Counted from the stretch's first letter, positions 7,104 through 14,852 are shown. The stretch: 32,537 nt of DNA from Lachnospiraceae bacterium UBA3845 (GCA_002392705.1 DGHP01000009.1:1-32537), one strand, 5' to 3'. The notes: a model not told the origin generated them from the sequence alone. Numbers and translations are program-made.

Positions 7104-8471
7104 TTATTGTTCTTCCATCCGCTTCAGTTCCGGCAGAATGGTAAGCAGCATGGTAATGAAACAGGCGAGGCCGCCGATTACATTGGAGACAGGTTCGGCC
7201 ATGAACACGCCGTCTGTTCCCAGATGGAAGACATAGGGCAGAATATAGGTGAGCGGAATCACGATCACAACCTTGCGCAGCAGGGAAAAGAAAACATTGT
7301 GCTTCTTTTTGTTGAGCGCTTTAAAAGCCGTCTGTCCCGCGTACTGGAAACTCTGGAAGACAAAAGCGAAAAAGTACAGGTGCAGGGCCGGAACCGCATC
7401 CCTGATCAGGGTCGGGTCAGAAGTGAAGATGGAGATCACCATCTCGGGTCTGCAGACAATAAAAATCCAGGCAAGCAGGGTGTAGGACAGTGCCATCGCG
7501 GTCATGATCGCGATGGCGTTCCTTACGCGGCGGGGCCTGCGGGCACCGTAATTATAGCTCAGGAAAGGCGACGCCCCTTCCGTGAGGGACATGACGGGGG
7601 TGTCCATGATCTGCCTGACGGATGAGATGATCGTCATCACGGAGATATAGGTATCCCCTCCAAGATCGGACAGGACACCGTTGCAGGCGATGGAGACCAG
7701 GCTGTTGGTGAACTGCATGACAAAGGAGGAGATCCCCAGCCCGACGATGTCAAGGATCATCTTTTTTTCATGAAGAAATTCCCGGAAAGGATAACGGACA
7801 AGGCGGTATACAGCCTGTTTCCCGGTGAGAAAACGAATGACGAACAGCGCGGAGACAGCCTGCGAGAGAACGGTGGCGATGGCTGCTCCCTGTATTCCCA
7901 GACCGAAGGTAAAAATAAACAGGGGATCCAGCGCGATATTCGCAGCGGCGCCCAGGGTGACGGTTGTCATGCCGACAAGCGGGAATCCCTGCGCGTTGAT
8001 AAAGGGATTCATGCCGGTAGCGGTCATGGAGAAAATATTCCCTGCCAGATAGATCCTGAGATAGGGAACCGCAAAGGAAAGCGCCCGCTCAGAGGCTCCG
8101 AAGAGGATCAGCAGAGGTCTGCAGAACAGCTGCCCGGCAGCAAAAAGAATGACGGCGGTCGTCAGCTCCAGCCGGAAGGAGGTATTCATCAGCTTCTGTG
8201 CTCTGGCAGAATCCCCCCGGCCGGAAGCAATGGAGAAGAGCGGTGCCCCGCCTGTACCGTACAGGTTGGTGAAGGCTGTAATCATGATAATGATGGGGAA
8301 ACAGAGTCCTACCGCCCCGATGGCTGCAGTTCCGACCCCGGGGATGCGCGCGATATAGATCCGATCCACGATATTGTAGAGAAGATTCAGGATCTGGGCA
8401 GCCAGCATGGGAAGCGCGCTCTGAAGAATACAGCGGAGGATTCCTCCGTTTTTGAAATCAACCTGCTTCAT
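7104..8471 (-). CDS. MATE-family multidrug/metabolite exporter
   Basis: 455 residues and about 12 membrane helices in two similar halves, typical of MATE transporters. The N-terminal half has LPMLAAQILNLLYNIVDRIYI and the conserved GTGGAPLFSIASGRGD loop; the second half repeats this with the GASPFLSYNYGARRP motif. It should expel a cationic or drug-like compound using a sodium or proton gradient. It is convergent with the symporter and has its own promoter. The ribosome binding site is weak: GGAG lies about 12 bases before the start. A short palindrome AATAC-TTT-GTATT (8489-8501) lies in its leader and could be an operator. The substrate is unknown. Confidence 0.92.
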   Translation of the reverse strand: MKQVDFKNGGILRCILQSALPMLAAQILNLLYNIVDRIYIARIPGVGTAAIGAVGLCFPIIIMITAFTNLYGTGGAPLFSIASGRGDSARAQKLMNTSFRLELTTAVILFAAGQLFCRPLLILFGASERALSFAVPYLRIYLAGNIFSMTATGMNPFINAQGFPLVGMTTVTLGAAANIALDPLFIFTFGLGIQGAAIATVLSQAVSALFVIRFLTGKQAVYRLVRYPFREFLHEKKMILDIVGLGISSFVMQFTNSLVSIACNGVLSDLGGDTYISVMTIISSVRQIMDTPVMSLTEGASPFLSYNYGARRPRRVRNAIAIMTAMALSYTLLAWIFIVCRPEMVISIFTSDPTLIRDAVPALHLYFFAFVFQSFQYAGQTAFKALNKKKHNVFFSLLRKVVIVIPLTYILPYVFHLGTDGVFMAEPVSNVIGGLACFITMLLTILPELKRMEEQ

Positions 8472-8527
8472 CTTTTTTTACAGCTCCGAATACTTTGTAT
8501 TTCCGTCTTTTTCAGACGCCGGGCACT

Positions 8528-8536
8528 ATTATATCA
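8528..8536 (-). promoter_or_regulatory. Extended -10 promoter for the MATE gene
   Basis: On the minus strand TGATATAAT gives a consensus TATAAT (8528-8533) with an upstream TG. No good -35 is seen at 17 bp, as is common for extended -10 promoters. It lies 57 bases before the MATE start codon. Confidence 0.55.
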
Positions 8537-8653
8537 CAGGAGCCGGGGAAAATCGTTCCGCGATCAGCCGGAATGGAGTCGGACATTATGGCAAATTTGT
8601 TTAAAAGAGAGGATAATTACAAAAAGAATAACGACATTTTGCCAGAAAAACTC

Positions 8654-8682
8654 TTGAATTTCAAAAAAAACAGGTCTATACT
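8654..8682 (+). promoter_or_regulatory. Strong sigma-A promoter of an apparent non-coding RNA
   Basis: TTGAAT (8654-8659), a 17-bp spacer, TATACT (8677-8682). It fires rightward into a stretch that has no credible reading frame but ends at a strong terminator. Confidence 0.75.
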
Positions 8683-8688
8683 GTAAGT

Positions 8689-8934
8689 ACGGGAAACAAA
8701 TGGGAAAAGCTCTCAGTAAAAGACTGTTTTATGTACGGGATATACTGGGGGCAGTACTGGCTGCCCCCACTTTATTCTCCCACCCACTGCTTCTGCGGAG
8801 GCAGTCGGGTTTTTAATCTGGCTGCTTTCGCAGGGCTAAGGGGTGGGAGGCTTTCTGCGCGAAGTGCTCGCGCGCGCGTCAGACCCATCCACGGACACAC
8901 ATGTATGCGCATGTGTCATGTGGATGGGTCTTTT
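8689..8934 (+). ncRNA. Predicted structured non-coding RNA of about 245 nt, class unknown
   Basis: The stretch runs from a good promoter to an intrinsic terminator. It contains GGGGGCAG/CTGCCCCC (8747-8754/8761-8768). A long-range stem CTCCCACCC/GGGTGGGAG (8777-8785/8841-8849) encloses two smaller hairpins, ACTGC...GCAGT (8786-8805) and CTGC-TTTC-GCAG (8822-8833), and the single-stranded run GGGCTAAG. This multibranch design is typical of a regulatory or housekeeping RNA. The longest reading frame (from ATG 8731) has an implausible composition and runs through the terminator. I could not match it to 6S, SRP, tmRNA or RNase P. The RNA fold is read by eye; the function is unknown. Confidence 0.6.
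8881..8934 (+). terminator. Very strong intrinsic terminator of the non-coding RNA
   Basis: The perfect 12-bp arms AGACCCATCCAC (8881-8892) and GTGGATGGGTCT (8920-8931) enclose a second inner hairpin (GACACA...TGTGTC), with TTTT at 8931-8934. Confidence 0.93.
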
Positions 8935-8962
8935 GTGCGTCCGGGGCGGTCGAAACATAATT

Positions 8963-9072
8963 GCTGCTATTCACGGCCCTCCACACATCAGACCATATTT
9001 GAAATCAGAACCTGTTTCTCCTGCGGGCACGACGAACCTGAACCCGATTTCAAACAGGCCTTGAACAGCAGC
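8963..9072. repeat. Nested palindromic element, dispersed repeat copy 2
   Basis: The outer arms GCTGCTATTCACGGCC (8963-8978) and GGCCTTGAACAGCAGC (9057-9072) are complementary at 14 of 16 positions. Inside them TTTGAAATC (8998-9006) and GATTTCAAA (9046-9054) are perfectly complementary. The internal AGAACCTGTTTCT...GACGAACC...GATTTCAAA is shared with 148-198. CTCCACACATCA (8979-8990) is the reverse complement of the loop at 27348-27359. It resembles a small non-autonomous palindromic element (REP/MITE-like). It has no coding capacity. Confidence 0.7.
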
Positions 9073-9102
9073 ACAGAATTCCCTATATTTTGATAGGAAT
9101 AC

Positions 9103-9131
9103 TTGAAATTTCATTTCACTTGTCTTATAAT
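9103..9131 (+). promoter_or_regulatory. Sigma-A promoter of the suf operon
   Basis: TTGAAA (9103-9108), a 17-bp spacer and a consensus TATAAT (9126-9131). The predicted transcript start is near 9138. Just downstream, CCGAATT (about 9139) and CGGAATT (about 9161) form an imperfect repeated motif that could be a regulator site (for example an Rrf2/IscR-type protein), which is inference only. Confidence 0.8.
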
Positions 9132-9195
9132 CCCCTTAACCGAATTCATAGTAAAACACTCGGAATTAAAAGTCTGCACGCGGAGTGAGCTTTAG

Positions 9196-9270
9196 TCAGC
9201 ATCCTGCAGGCTTCTGCGGCTGATCTGCAGTCCGGAAGGACACATATTCTGCCCACGGCTGCGTTTTTTT
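9196..9270 (+). promoter_or_regulatory. Leader hairpins with a terminator-like structure before sufC (possible attenuator)
   Basis: Hairpin 1 is TCAGC...GCTGA (9196-9200/9219-9223) with an inner GCAG/CTGC. Hairpin 2 is GCAGTCCG (9227-9234) against CGGCTGC (9256-9262), followed one base later by seven T residues (9264-9270). The palindromes CTGCAG at 9204-9209 and 9225-9230 could pair with each other and would then disrupt hairpin 2. This lies about 100 bases before sufC inside its leader, so read-through may be conditional. The rest of 9271-9350 shows no clear element. Confidence 0.5.
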
Positions 9271-9366
9271 GAACCCGGCTGCAAAACAGTCATCTGAAAG
9301 GCTGCGGACAGTATAATCCGGAGCCGTTGAGTCAGAGTACAAACTCTTGATTAAGGAGGAGAATAT

Positions 9367-10131
9367 ATGGGAGACGAGCTGCTGAAGATCCGTGGCCTGG
9401 ATGTCCGGGCGGAGGAGAATCAGATTCTGCACAGCATCAGCCTGAGCATCGGCCGGGGAGAGACGCATGTGCTGATGGGACCGAACGGTGCGGGAAAGTC
9501 CACCCTTGGGAATGTCCTGATGGGGAATCCCCAGTACCGGGTAACAGGCGGCAGCATAGAATTCGACGGTAGAAATCTGCTTGAACAGACAGTGGATGAG
9601 AGGGCAAAAGCCGGGCTTTTTCTTTCTTTCCAGAATCCGGTCGAGGTGCCGGGTGTATCCCTGTCGGACTTTATCCGCAGCGCGCTGGAGATGAGGAGCG
9701 GGGAGCGGATCCGGACATGGGAGTTCAGGAAGAGAATCCGCCCGGCCCTTGAGATTCTGAATATGGATCCTTCCTATGCAGACAGGGATCTGAATGTCGG
9801 CTTTTCCGGCGGTGAAAAAAAGAAGGCTGAGATTCTGCAGCTGCTGATGCTGAACCCTTCTTTCGCCATCCTGGACGAGACGGATTCGGGACTTGACGTG
9901 GATGCCGTGCGGACCGTTTCCCGGGGAGTGGAGGAATATCAGAAGGATAAAAAAGGCACCCTTCTGATCATTACCCATTCCACGCGGATTCTGGAAGCTC
10001 TGCATGTGGACGCGGTTCATGTGCTTGTGGATGGCCGGATCGTGGAAAGCGGGGACGCGGCACTGATCCGTGAGATAAATGAGAACGGCTTCGAACGTTT
10101 TCTGGCACAGGATAAGGCAGAGAAAGCCTGA
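9367..10131 (+). CDS. sufC: SufC, ATPase of the SUF iron-sulfur assembly scaffold
   Basis: 254 residues, normal for SufC. Walker A is GPNGAGKST (38-46, Lys44). The SufC-specific signature NVGFSGGEKKKAEIL and Walker B ILDETDSGLDVDAV are present, as is the switch histidine in LIITHSTR. It is the cytosolic ABC-type ATPase that drives conformational change in the SufBC2D scaffold, where new Fe-S clusters are built. AAGGAGG lies 6 bases before ATG 9367. It is the first gene of sufCBDSU, the usual Firmicutes order, behind the 9103 promoter. Confidence 0.97.
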   Translation: MGDELLKIRGLDVRAEENQILHSISLSIGRGETHVLMGPNGAGKSTLGNVLMGNPQYRVTGGSIEFDGRNLLEQTVDERAKAGLFLSFQNPVEVPGVSLSDFIRSALEMRSGERIRTWEFRKRIRPALEILNMDPSYADRDLNVGFSGGEKKKAEILQLLMLNPSFAILDETDSGLDVDAVRTVSRGVEEYQKDKKGTLLIITHSTRILEALHVDAVHVLVDGRIVESGDAALIREINENGFERFLAQDKAEKA

Positions 10132-10144
10132 CCGGTCGGGAAGG

Positions 10145-10177
10145 GGCAGGAGCCCTGCCATTTCTGATGATCAGAAA
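10145..10177 (+). other. Two adjacent hairpins between sufC and sufB
   Basis: GGCAGG/CCTGCC (10145-10150/10154-10159) and TTTCTGA-TGA-TCAGAAA (10161-10177) follow each other in the 139-base gap. They may mark an mRNA processing or stability site that sets the SufC to SufB ratio. No T-run follows, so full termination is unlikely. Confidence 0.5.
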
Positions 10178-10270
10178 GGGTCCGTCAGGAGCGGAAAAGC
10201 GCAGGCAGGGTCCGCGACCGGGACAGGCGCTGCGGGATGAGGAAGAAGAAAAACAGAGCGGAATACAGAT

Positions 10271-11677
10271 ATGGCTGAGAAGACTTATGTGGAAGAGATC
10301 GACCGGAGCATGTATGACTTCCGGTATGAGGAGAAGGATGCATGGAGAATCGATGCGGGCCTGTCGCCTGAGATCGTGGAGCAGATCTCCCGTGAGAAGA
10401 ACGATCCGGACTGGATGCGGGAGTTCCGGCTGAAATCACTGGAAATATACAATTCCACGCCCATGAAGGACTGGGGACCCTCCATAGAAGGCCTGGATAT
10501 GGAACACATCGCCACCTATGTCCGCCCCAATGCGAAGATGGCCGATAACTGGGAGGCGGTTCCGGACGACATCAAGGAAACCTTTGAGCGCCTGGGTATT
10601 CCGGAGGCGGAGCGCAAGTCGCTGGCAGGCGTAGGCGCACAGTACGATTCTGAACTGGTCTACCATAATGTACAGGACTTTGCCGTAAAGCAGGGAGTGG
10701 TCTATACGGACATCGAGAGTGCGCTTCACGGGGAATACGGAGAGATGATCCGGGATCACTTTATGAAGCTGGTGCCTCCGTCGGATCATAAATTCGCTGC
10801 CCTCCACGGGGCTGTCTGGTCCGGAGGCTCCTTTGTCTATGTGCCGGAGGGCGTACACCTGGACATCCCGCTTCAGTCTTATTTCCGGCTGAATGCCAGA
10901 GGGGCCGGGCAGTTTGAACATACGCTGATCATACTCGGGGAAGCTTCCTCCCTCCATTTCATTGAAGGCTGCTCGGCTCCCAAGTATAACGTCGCGAATC
11001 TCCATGCGGGCTGTGTGGAGCTTTATGTCGGCGCGAACGCCTCCCTGCGTTATTCGACCATTGAGAACTGGTCGAAAAATATGTACAACCTCAATACAAA
11101 GCGGGCCCTGGTAGAGGAGGGCGGCAGGATCGAGTGGGTATCCGGTTCCTTCGGATCCCATGTTTCCTACCTGTATCCGATGAGCATCCTGCACGGCCGT
11201 GGGGCACGCTCGGAATTCACGGGAGTCACATTTGCGGGGGCAGGCCAGAATCTGGATACGGGATGCAAAGTCGTACATGCCGCGCCGGACACCTCCTCCT
11301 ATGTCAATACCCGTTCGATCAGCAAAGGAGGCGGAATCTCCACCTTCCGCTCGGCAGTGGTCGTGCAGGAGAAGGCGAAAAACAGCAGGTCTTCTGTTTC
11401 CTGCGAGTCCCTGATGCTGGATTCGGAATCCAGATCGGATACGATCCCGGCCATGGACATACGGACGAGCCAGGCGGATATCGGACATGAGGCAAAGATC
11501 GGCCGTATTTCCGACGACGCGGTTTTCTATCTGATGAGCAGGGGGCTGCCGGAGGAGGAAGCGAGAGCCCTGATTGTGTCCGGCTTTGCGGATAATGTCG
11601 GCAAGGAACTGCCGCTGGAATACGCGGTGGAGATGAACAATCTGATCCGGCTTGAGATGAAAGGAACGGTAGGATGA
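10271..11677 (+). CDS. sufB: SufB, Fe-S cluster assembly scaffold protein
   Basis: 468 residues, matching SufB. The N-terminal YDFRYEEKDAWRIDAGLSPE region, the GVQ/VVYTDIESAL-like core, and the long beta-helix with FVYVPEGVHLDIPLQSYF, NMYNLNTKRALVEEGG and SSYVNTRSISKGGG are characteristic, and the C-terminus has GLPEEEARALIVSGF. It forms the SufBC2D scaffold and accepts sulfur from SufS/SufU. It ends in an ATGA overlap with sufD (11674-11677), so the two are translationally coupled. The start at 10271 has only a modest Shine-Dalgarno (AGAGCGG). Confidence 0.97.
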   Translation: MAEKTYVEEIDRSMYDFRYEEKDAWRIDAGLSPEIVEQISREKNDPDWMREFRLKSLEIYNSTPMKDWGPSIEGLDMEHIATYVRPNAKMADNWEAVPDDIKETFERLGIPEAERKSLAGVGAQYDSELVYHNVQDFAVKQGVVYTDIESALHGEYGEMIRDHFMKLVPPSDHKFAALHGAVWSGGSFVYVPEGVHLDIPLQSYFRLNARGAGQFEHTLIILGEASSLHFIEGCSAPKYNVANLHAGCVELYVGANASLRYSTIENWSKNMYNLNTKRALVEEGGRIEWVSGSFGSHVSYLYPMSILHGRGARSEFTGVTFAGAGQNLDTGCKVVHAAPDTSSYVNTRSISKGGGISTFRSAVVVQEKAKNSRSSVSCESLMLDSESRSDTIPAMDIRTSQADIGHEAKIGRISDDAVFYLMSRGLPEEEARALIVSGFADNVGKELPLEYAVEMNNLIRLEMKGTVG

Positions 11678-12786
11678 AGGAGAAGAGTGAGAACAGGCAG
11701 ATCACGGTGAAGCGCCTGCCGGCACGGACCTGGTACTGGCTGGGCATGAATGAACTCAGGATGGAAACTGCCTCTGCCCCTGTCCGGGGGGAAATCAGGA
11801 TCTCTCTTCCGGAAGAAGTCCTTATGGAAGATACTGCCTGCCTTCCCGCCGCTTCAGAAGGGACAGAAGAGGCCGCAGGAGAAGACGGCCTCGGGACGCT
11901 GCTGGAAGAAGCGGTTGTCCCCGCGCGTATCTTCCGGGTCGGGAAAGGCTGCCGGGCAGCGGATCCTCTGGCTCTCACCTTTCGGTGTGCAGGATCCGGG
12001 CTGGCCTTGCATGATGTGCGGCTTGACCTCGCGGACGGCAGCAGCCTGACGGTGCTGGAGGATTTTCTCCCGTCGGAGAGCGGGGTAAAAATGGCCGGTG
12101 TCAGAACCTCCTTCCGGCTCGGCAGGGGGGCTGTGCTGAGACTGATTCAGATCCAGAAGGCGGGCAGCGGCTTTTCCTTTGTAAATGAGCTGCGGGGCAG
12201 TGTCGGAGCTTTCGCGAAGCTGGAACTGATCCAGCTCTTTCTCGGAGGAGGAGCGACGGCTCAGAAGACCAGGATCGACCTTGACGGAACCGGCGCATCT
12301 TTCCGCGCGGATCTCGGCTACCAGCTCCGGGGCGAGGAGAAGCTGGATATCAGCTATGTGGTCAATCACCGGGGAAAGAAAACGGAATGCGGGATCAATG
12401 CGGCAGGCGTGCTCAGGGACCGGTCTGAGAAGCTCTTTGCCGGCACCATTGATTTTAAGAAGGGCTCTTCCGGGTCGTCCGGACATGAAAAAGAGGATGT
12501 CCTGCTGATTGACGAGCAGGTCCGGAACCGGACGATTCCGGTGATTCTTTGTTCGGAAGAGGACGTGGCCGGCAGCCACGGGGCAACGATCGGCCGGCTG
12601 GATGAAAATATCCTTTATTATCTCCAGTCCCGGGGGATGGGTCGGGAAAGCGTGTATGAGATGATGGCGCAGGCGCGGCTGAACGCGGTAATCGGACGGA
12701 TTCCCGATTCCGGCATACAGTCAGAGGCCAGGTGCCTGCTCGGCAGCCAGGAGACAGTTGCGGAAGGAGAGCGGGAGAATGGCTGA
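11674..12786 (+). CDS. sufD: SufD, Fe-S cluster assembly scaffold protein
   Basis: 370 residues. The C-terminal half carries the SufBD beta-helix features (DISYVVNHRGKKTECGINAAGVL, FAGTIDFKKGSSGSSGHEKE, then SHGATIGRLDENILYYLQSRGM). The N-terminal third is less conserved, as usual for SufD. It pairs with SufB in the scaffold. It overlaps sufB by four bases and sufS by eight. An acidic stretch (about residues 60-75, EGTEEAAGEDG) is an insertion of low complexity. Confidence 0.92.
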   Translation: MKEKSENRQITVKRLPARTWYWLGMNELRMETASAPVRGEIRISLPEEVLMEDTACLPAASEGTEEAAGEDGLGTLLEEAVVPARIFRVGKGCRAADPLALTFRCAGSGLALHDVRLDLADGSSLTVLEDFLPSESGVKMAGVRTSFRLGRGAVLRLIQIQKAGSGFSFVNELRGSVGAFAKLELIQLFLGGGATAQKTRIDLDGTGASFRADLGYQLRGEEKLDISYVVNHRGKKTECGINAAGVLRDRSEKLFAGTIDFKKGSSGSSGHEKEDVLLIDEQVRNRTIPVILCSEEDVAGSHGATIGRLDENILYYLQSRGMGRESVYEMMAQARLNAVIGRIPDSGIQSEARCLLGSQETVAEGERENG

Positions 12787-14044
12787 TCTTTGTAAAAACC
12801 CAGAAAAGCAGACCTGCAGGGACAGATTCCGGCCTGTGGAAGAAATCCGGAGGGATTTTCCAATCCTGGCAGGGGGGATGGCATATCTTGACAATGCCGC
12901 CACGACACAGAAACCCCTCTGCGTGATGGAAGCCGTAGAACGATTCTATAAAGAAGAGAACGCGAATCCCCTCAGAGGCCTCTATGAGCTGTCCGCGGCG
13001 GCGACGAAGGAGTATGAGGACGCCCGGGAGGCAGTGCGGAGATTTATCGGCGCATCCGCTCCGGAAGAGATCATCTTCACCCGCAATGCGACAGAAGGCC
13101 TGAATCTGGCCGCCTACAGCTGGGCGTTGAACCGGCTGGGGCCCGGAGACCGGATCATGACCAGCGTGGAAGAACACCACTCCAACCTGCTTCCCTGGCA
13201 GATGGCCGCCGCAAAAACGGGAGCGGAGCTGTACTATCTTGAACCGGATATGGAAGGCCGGATCAGCGAGGAGACCTTCCGCGCGGCTCTGAAGCCCGGA
13301 ACGAAGCTGGTCGCCATGACACAGGTCAGCAATGTTCTCGGAAGGGAAAATGATATCCGCCTCTTTGCTTTGATCGCCCATGAGGCGGGCGCCCTGTTTG
13401 TCTGCGACGGCGCCCAGAGCGTGCCGCACATGAAGGTGGACGTCCGGGAGCTTGATGTGGATTTCCTTGCATTTTCCGGGCATAAGATGCTGGGCCCCAT
13501 GGGAATCGGCGTCCTGTATGGAAAAAAGGCCCTTTTGGAGGAGATGGATCCCTTCCTGAGAGGAGGGGAGATGATCCGTTCCGTAACAAGGGAGGGTGCC
13601 AGCTGGGCGCAGCTGCCTGAGAAATTTGAGGCGGGAACCGTCAATGCCGCAGGCGCCGCCGGGCTTCACGCGGCCATCCGCTATTATGAGAAACTGGGAT
13701 GGGGCAGAATCACGGAGACGGAGCGGGAACTGACACGACGCGCGATGGAAGGAATGAGCCGGATCCCCTTTGTGAAGATCCTCGGATCCCCGGATCCGGA
13801 CCGGCACAGCGCGATCGTAACCTTTACCGTCGAGGGCGTGCACCCGCATGACGTGGCTGCGATCATGGACGAGGACGGTATATGCGTCCGGGCCGGCCAT
13901 CACTGCGCACAGCCCCTGATGCAGTTTCTGGGCGTTTCCTCCTCCGCCAGGGCAAGTTTCGCTTTTTACAATACAGAAGAAGAGATCGACCGCTTCCTTG
14001 CCTGTCTGAGCAGTCTGAGGCGGCGCATGGGATATGAGGACTGA
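12779..14044 (+). CDS. sufS: SufS, group II cysteine desulfurase
   Basis: 421 residues from ATG 12779, preceded by GGAAGGAGA. The frame stays open upstream to a TTG at 12758 but that start lacks support. Key features are AYLDNAATTQKP at the N-terminus, EEHHSNLLPWQ, the PLP lysine Lys236 in SGHKMLGPMGIGVLYG, and the catalytic Cys376 in AGHHCAQP on a short loop, typical of group II. It removes sulfur from cysteine, leaving alanine, and hands it to SufU. It overlaps sufD by eight bases and lies three bases before sufU. Confidence 0.96.
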   Translation: MADLCKNPEKQTCRDRFRPVEEIRRDFPILAGGMAYLDNAATTQKPLCVMEAVERFYKEENANPLRGLYELSAAATKEYEDAREAVRRFIGASAPEEIIFTRNATEGLNLAAYSWALNRLGPGDRIMTSVEEHHSNLLPWQMAAAKTGAELYYLEPDMEGRISEETFRAALKPGTKLVAMTQVSNVLGRENDIRLFALIAHEAGALFVCDGAQSVPHMKVDVRELDVDFLAFSGHKMLGPMGIGVLYGKKALLEEMDPFLRGGEMIRSVTREGASWAQLPEKFEAGTVNAAGAAGLHAAIRYYEKLGWGRITETERELTRRAMEGMSRIPFVKILGSPDPDRHSAIVTFTVEGVHPHDVAAIMDEDGICVRAGHHCAQPLMQFLGVSSSARASFAFYNTEEEIDRFLACLSSLRRRMGYED

Positions 14045-14047
14045 TTT

Positions 14048-14497
14048 ATGGGTACTTTTTATAATGAGATCCTTACGGACCATAATCTGCGGCCCGGGAA
14101 CAAACATGATCTGCCGGATGCGAATTATATCCTGGAGGGGGTCAATCCAAGCTGCGGGGATGACATCATCCTGAAGCTGCGCGTAGAGGACGGAGAAGTG
14201 AAGGACGGAGCCTATGTGGGCGACGGCTGCGCCATCTCCCAGGCATCGGCGGATATTATGCTGGATCTTGTGATCGGGAAAAGCCTGCGGGAAGCGGAGG
14301 AGCTTTCGGAGATTTTCGTGCGCATGATCACAGGCAGCATCAGCGATGAGGAGATGGACCGCCTGGAAGAGGCGGGAGCCCTGCGGGATATCTCCCATAT
14401 GCCTTCCAGAGTAAAGTGCGCCGTTCTGGGCTGGCACACTCTGGATGAAATCCTCAGGAATCCGGAAAAGGCGAAAAAGGATAAAAACAACAGCTGA
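14048..14497 (+). CDS. sufU: SufU, zinc-dependent sulfur-transfer partner of SufS
   Basis: 149 residues with the three cysteines and aspartate of SufU: Cys36 and Asp38 in NPSCGDD, Cys61 in DGCAISQAS, and Cys124 in RVKCAVLGWHTL. The 18-20 residue insertion between the second and third cysteine, typical of SufU rather than IscU, is present. Zinc-bound SufU accepts persulfide sulfur from SufS. It is the last gene of the operon, followed 4 bases later by a strong terminator. The C-terminus is lysine rich. Confidence 0.95.
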   Translation: MGTFYNEILTDHNLRPGNKHDLPDANYILEGVNPSCGDDIILKLRVEDGEVKDGAYVGDGCAISQASADIMLDLVIGKSLREAEELSEIFVRMITGSISDEEMDRLEEAGALRDISHMPSRVKCAVLGWHTLDEILRNPEKAKKDKNNS

Positions 14498-14500
14498 GAG

Positions 14501-14544
14501 AAAGTTCCGAAACACTGCGCTGCGGAAGGTTTCGGAACTTTTTT
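14501..14544 (+). terminator. Rho-independent terminator of the suf operon
   Basis: AAAGTTCCGAAAC (14501-14513) pairs with GTTTCGGAACTTT (14529-14541), and a run of Ts continues to 14544. Confidence 0.95.
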
Positions 14545-14697
14545 CGCTTCCGGAGGTCTGAAAGGTCCGGAATACGCTGTTTCCATGCGAAACGAATACG
14601 TTTTCGATCTTCCGAAAAATGCCTGAAGACGCCATTCCGCCAACCTGAAAAATGCACGCTGCCAAAAATCAGAATCCCTGTCAACTATACAAAATAG

Positions 14698-14721
14698 ACA
14701 AAAACGGGCGGCGGTTTTTGT
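14698..14721. other. Inverted repeat upstream of the sugar importer promoter
   Basis: ACAAAAAC (14698-14705) and GTTTTTGT (14714-14721) are perfectly complementary around GGGCGGCG, ending 13 bases before the -35 box. It could be an upstream operator or activator site. The rest of 14545-14697 holds nothing I recognise. Confidence 0.5.
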
Positions 14722-14734
14722 GAAAACATTCTGA

Positions 14735-14763
14735 TTGACAGTTTCGGACTTGTGCCTTATTAT
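14735..14763 (+). promoter_or_regulatory. Sigma-A promoter of the sugar ABC importer
   Basis: A consensus TTGACA (14735-14740), a 17-bp spacer and TATTAT (14758-14763). The leader to the first gene is about 80 bases. Confidence 0.88.
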
Positions 14764-14769
14764 TTAGTT

Positions 14770-14785
14770 ACGAAAACGATTTAGT
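14770..14785. promoter_or_regulatory. LacI/CcpA-type operator at the transcript start
   Basis: ACGAAAACGATTTAGT is centred on CG and is symmetric at most positions, the hallmark of LacI-family operators. It partly matches a catabolite-response element. It sits directly after the -10 box, where bound repressor would block initiation. No LacI-family gene is in the window, so the regulator, possibly CcpA, would be encoded elsewhere. Confidence 0.5.
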
Positions 14786-14852
14786 GGTTGCGCGACAGAG
14801 ACAGAGAAAGCTCTGAAGCAAACACACAATTAGTCTTAGGGAGGCAAGAACT

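Noticed and set aside
8777..8849. An HDV-like self-cleaving ribozyme
   Set aside because: GGGCTAAG before GGGTGGGAG recalls the HDV J4/2-P2 region, but I cannot find a P1 strand that pairs at the correct place.
8689..8934. 6S RNA
   Set aside because: The 5' and 3' ends do not form the long closing stem and central bubble expected for 6S RNA.
8731..9093. A 120-codon plus-strand frame inside the non-coding RNA
   Set aside because: It runs through a strong terminator and a palindromic repeat, has no ribosome binding site and has an implausible composition.
12455..14665. A 736-codon open frame on the minus strand across sufD, sufS and sufU
   Set aside because: It is antisense to three clear genes, has a His-, Arg- and Pro-rich composition, and has no domain or ribosome binding site. 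GC-rich genes leave such frames by codon bias.
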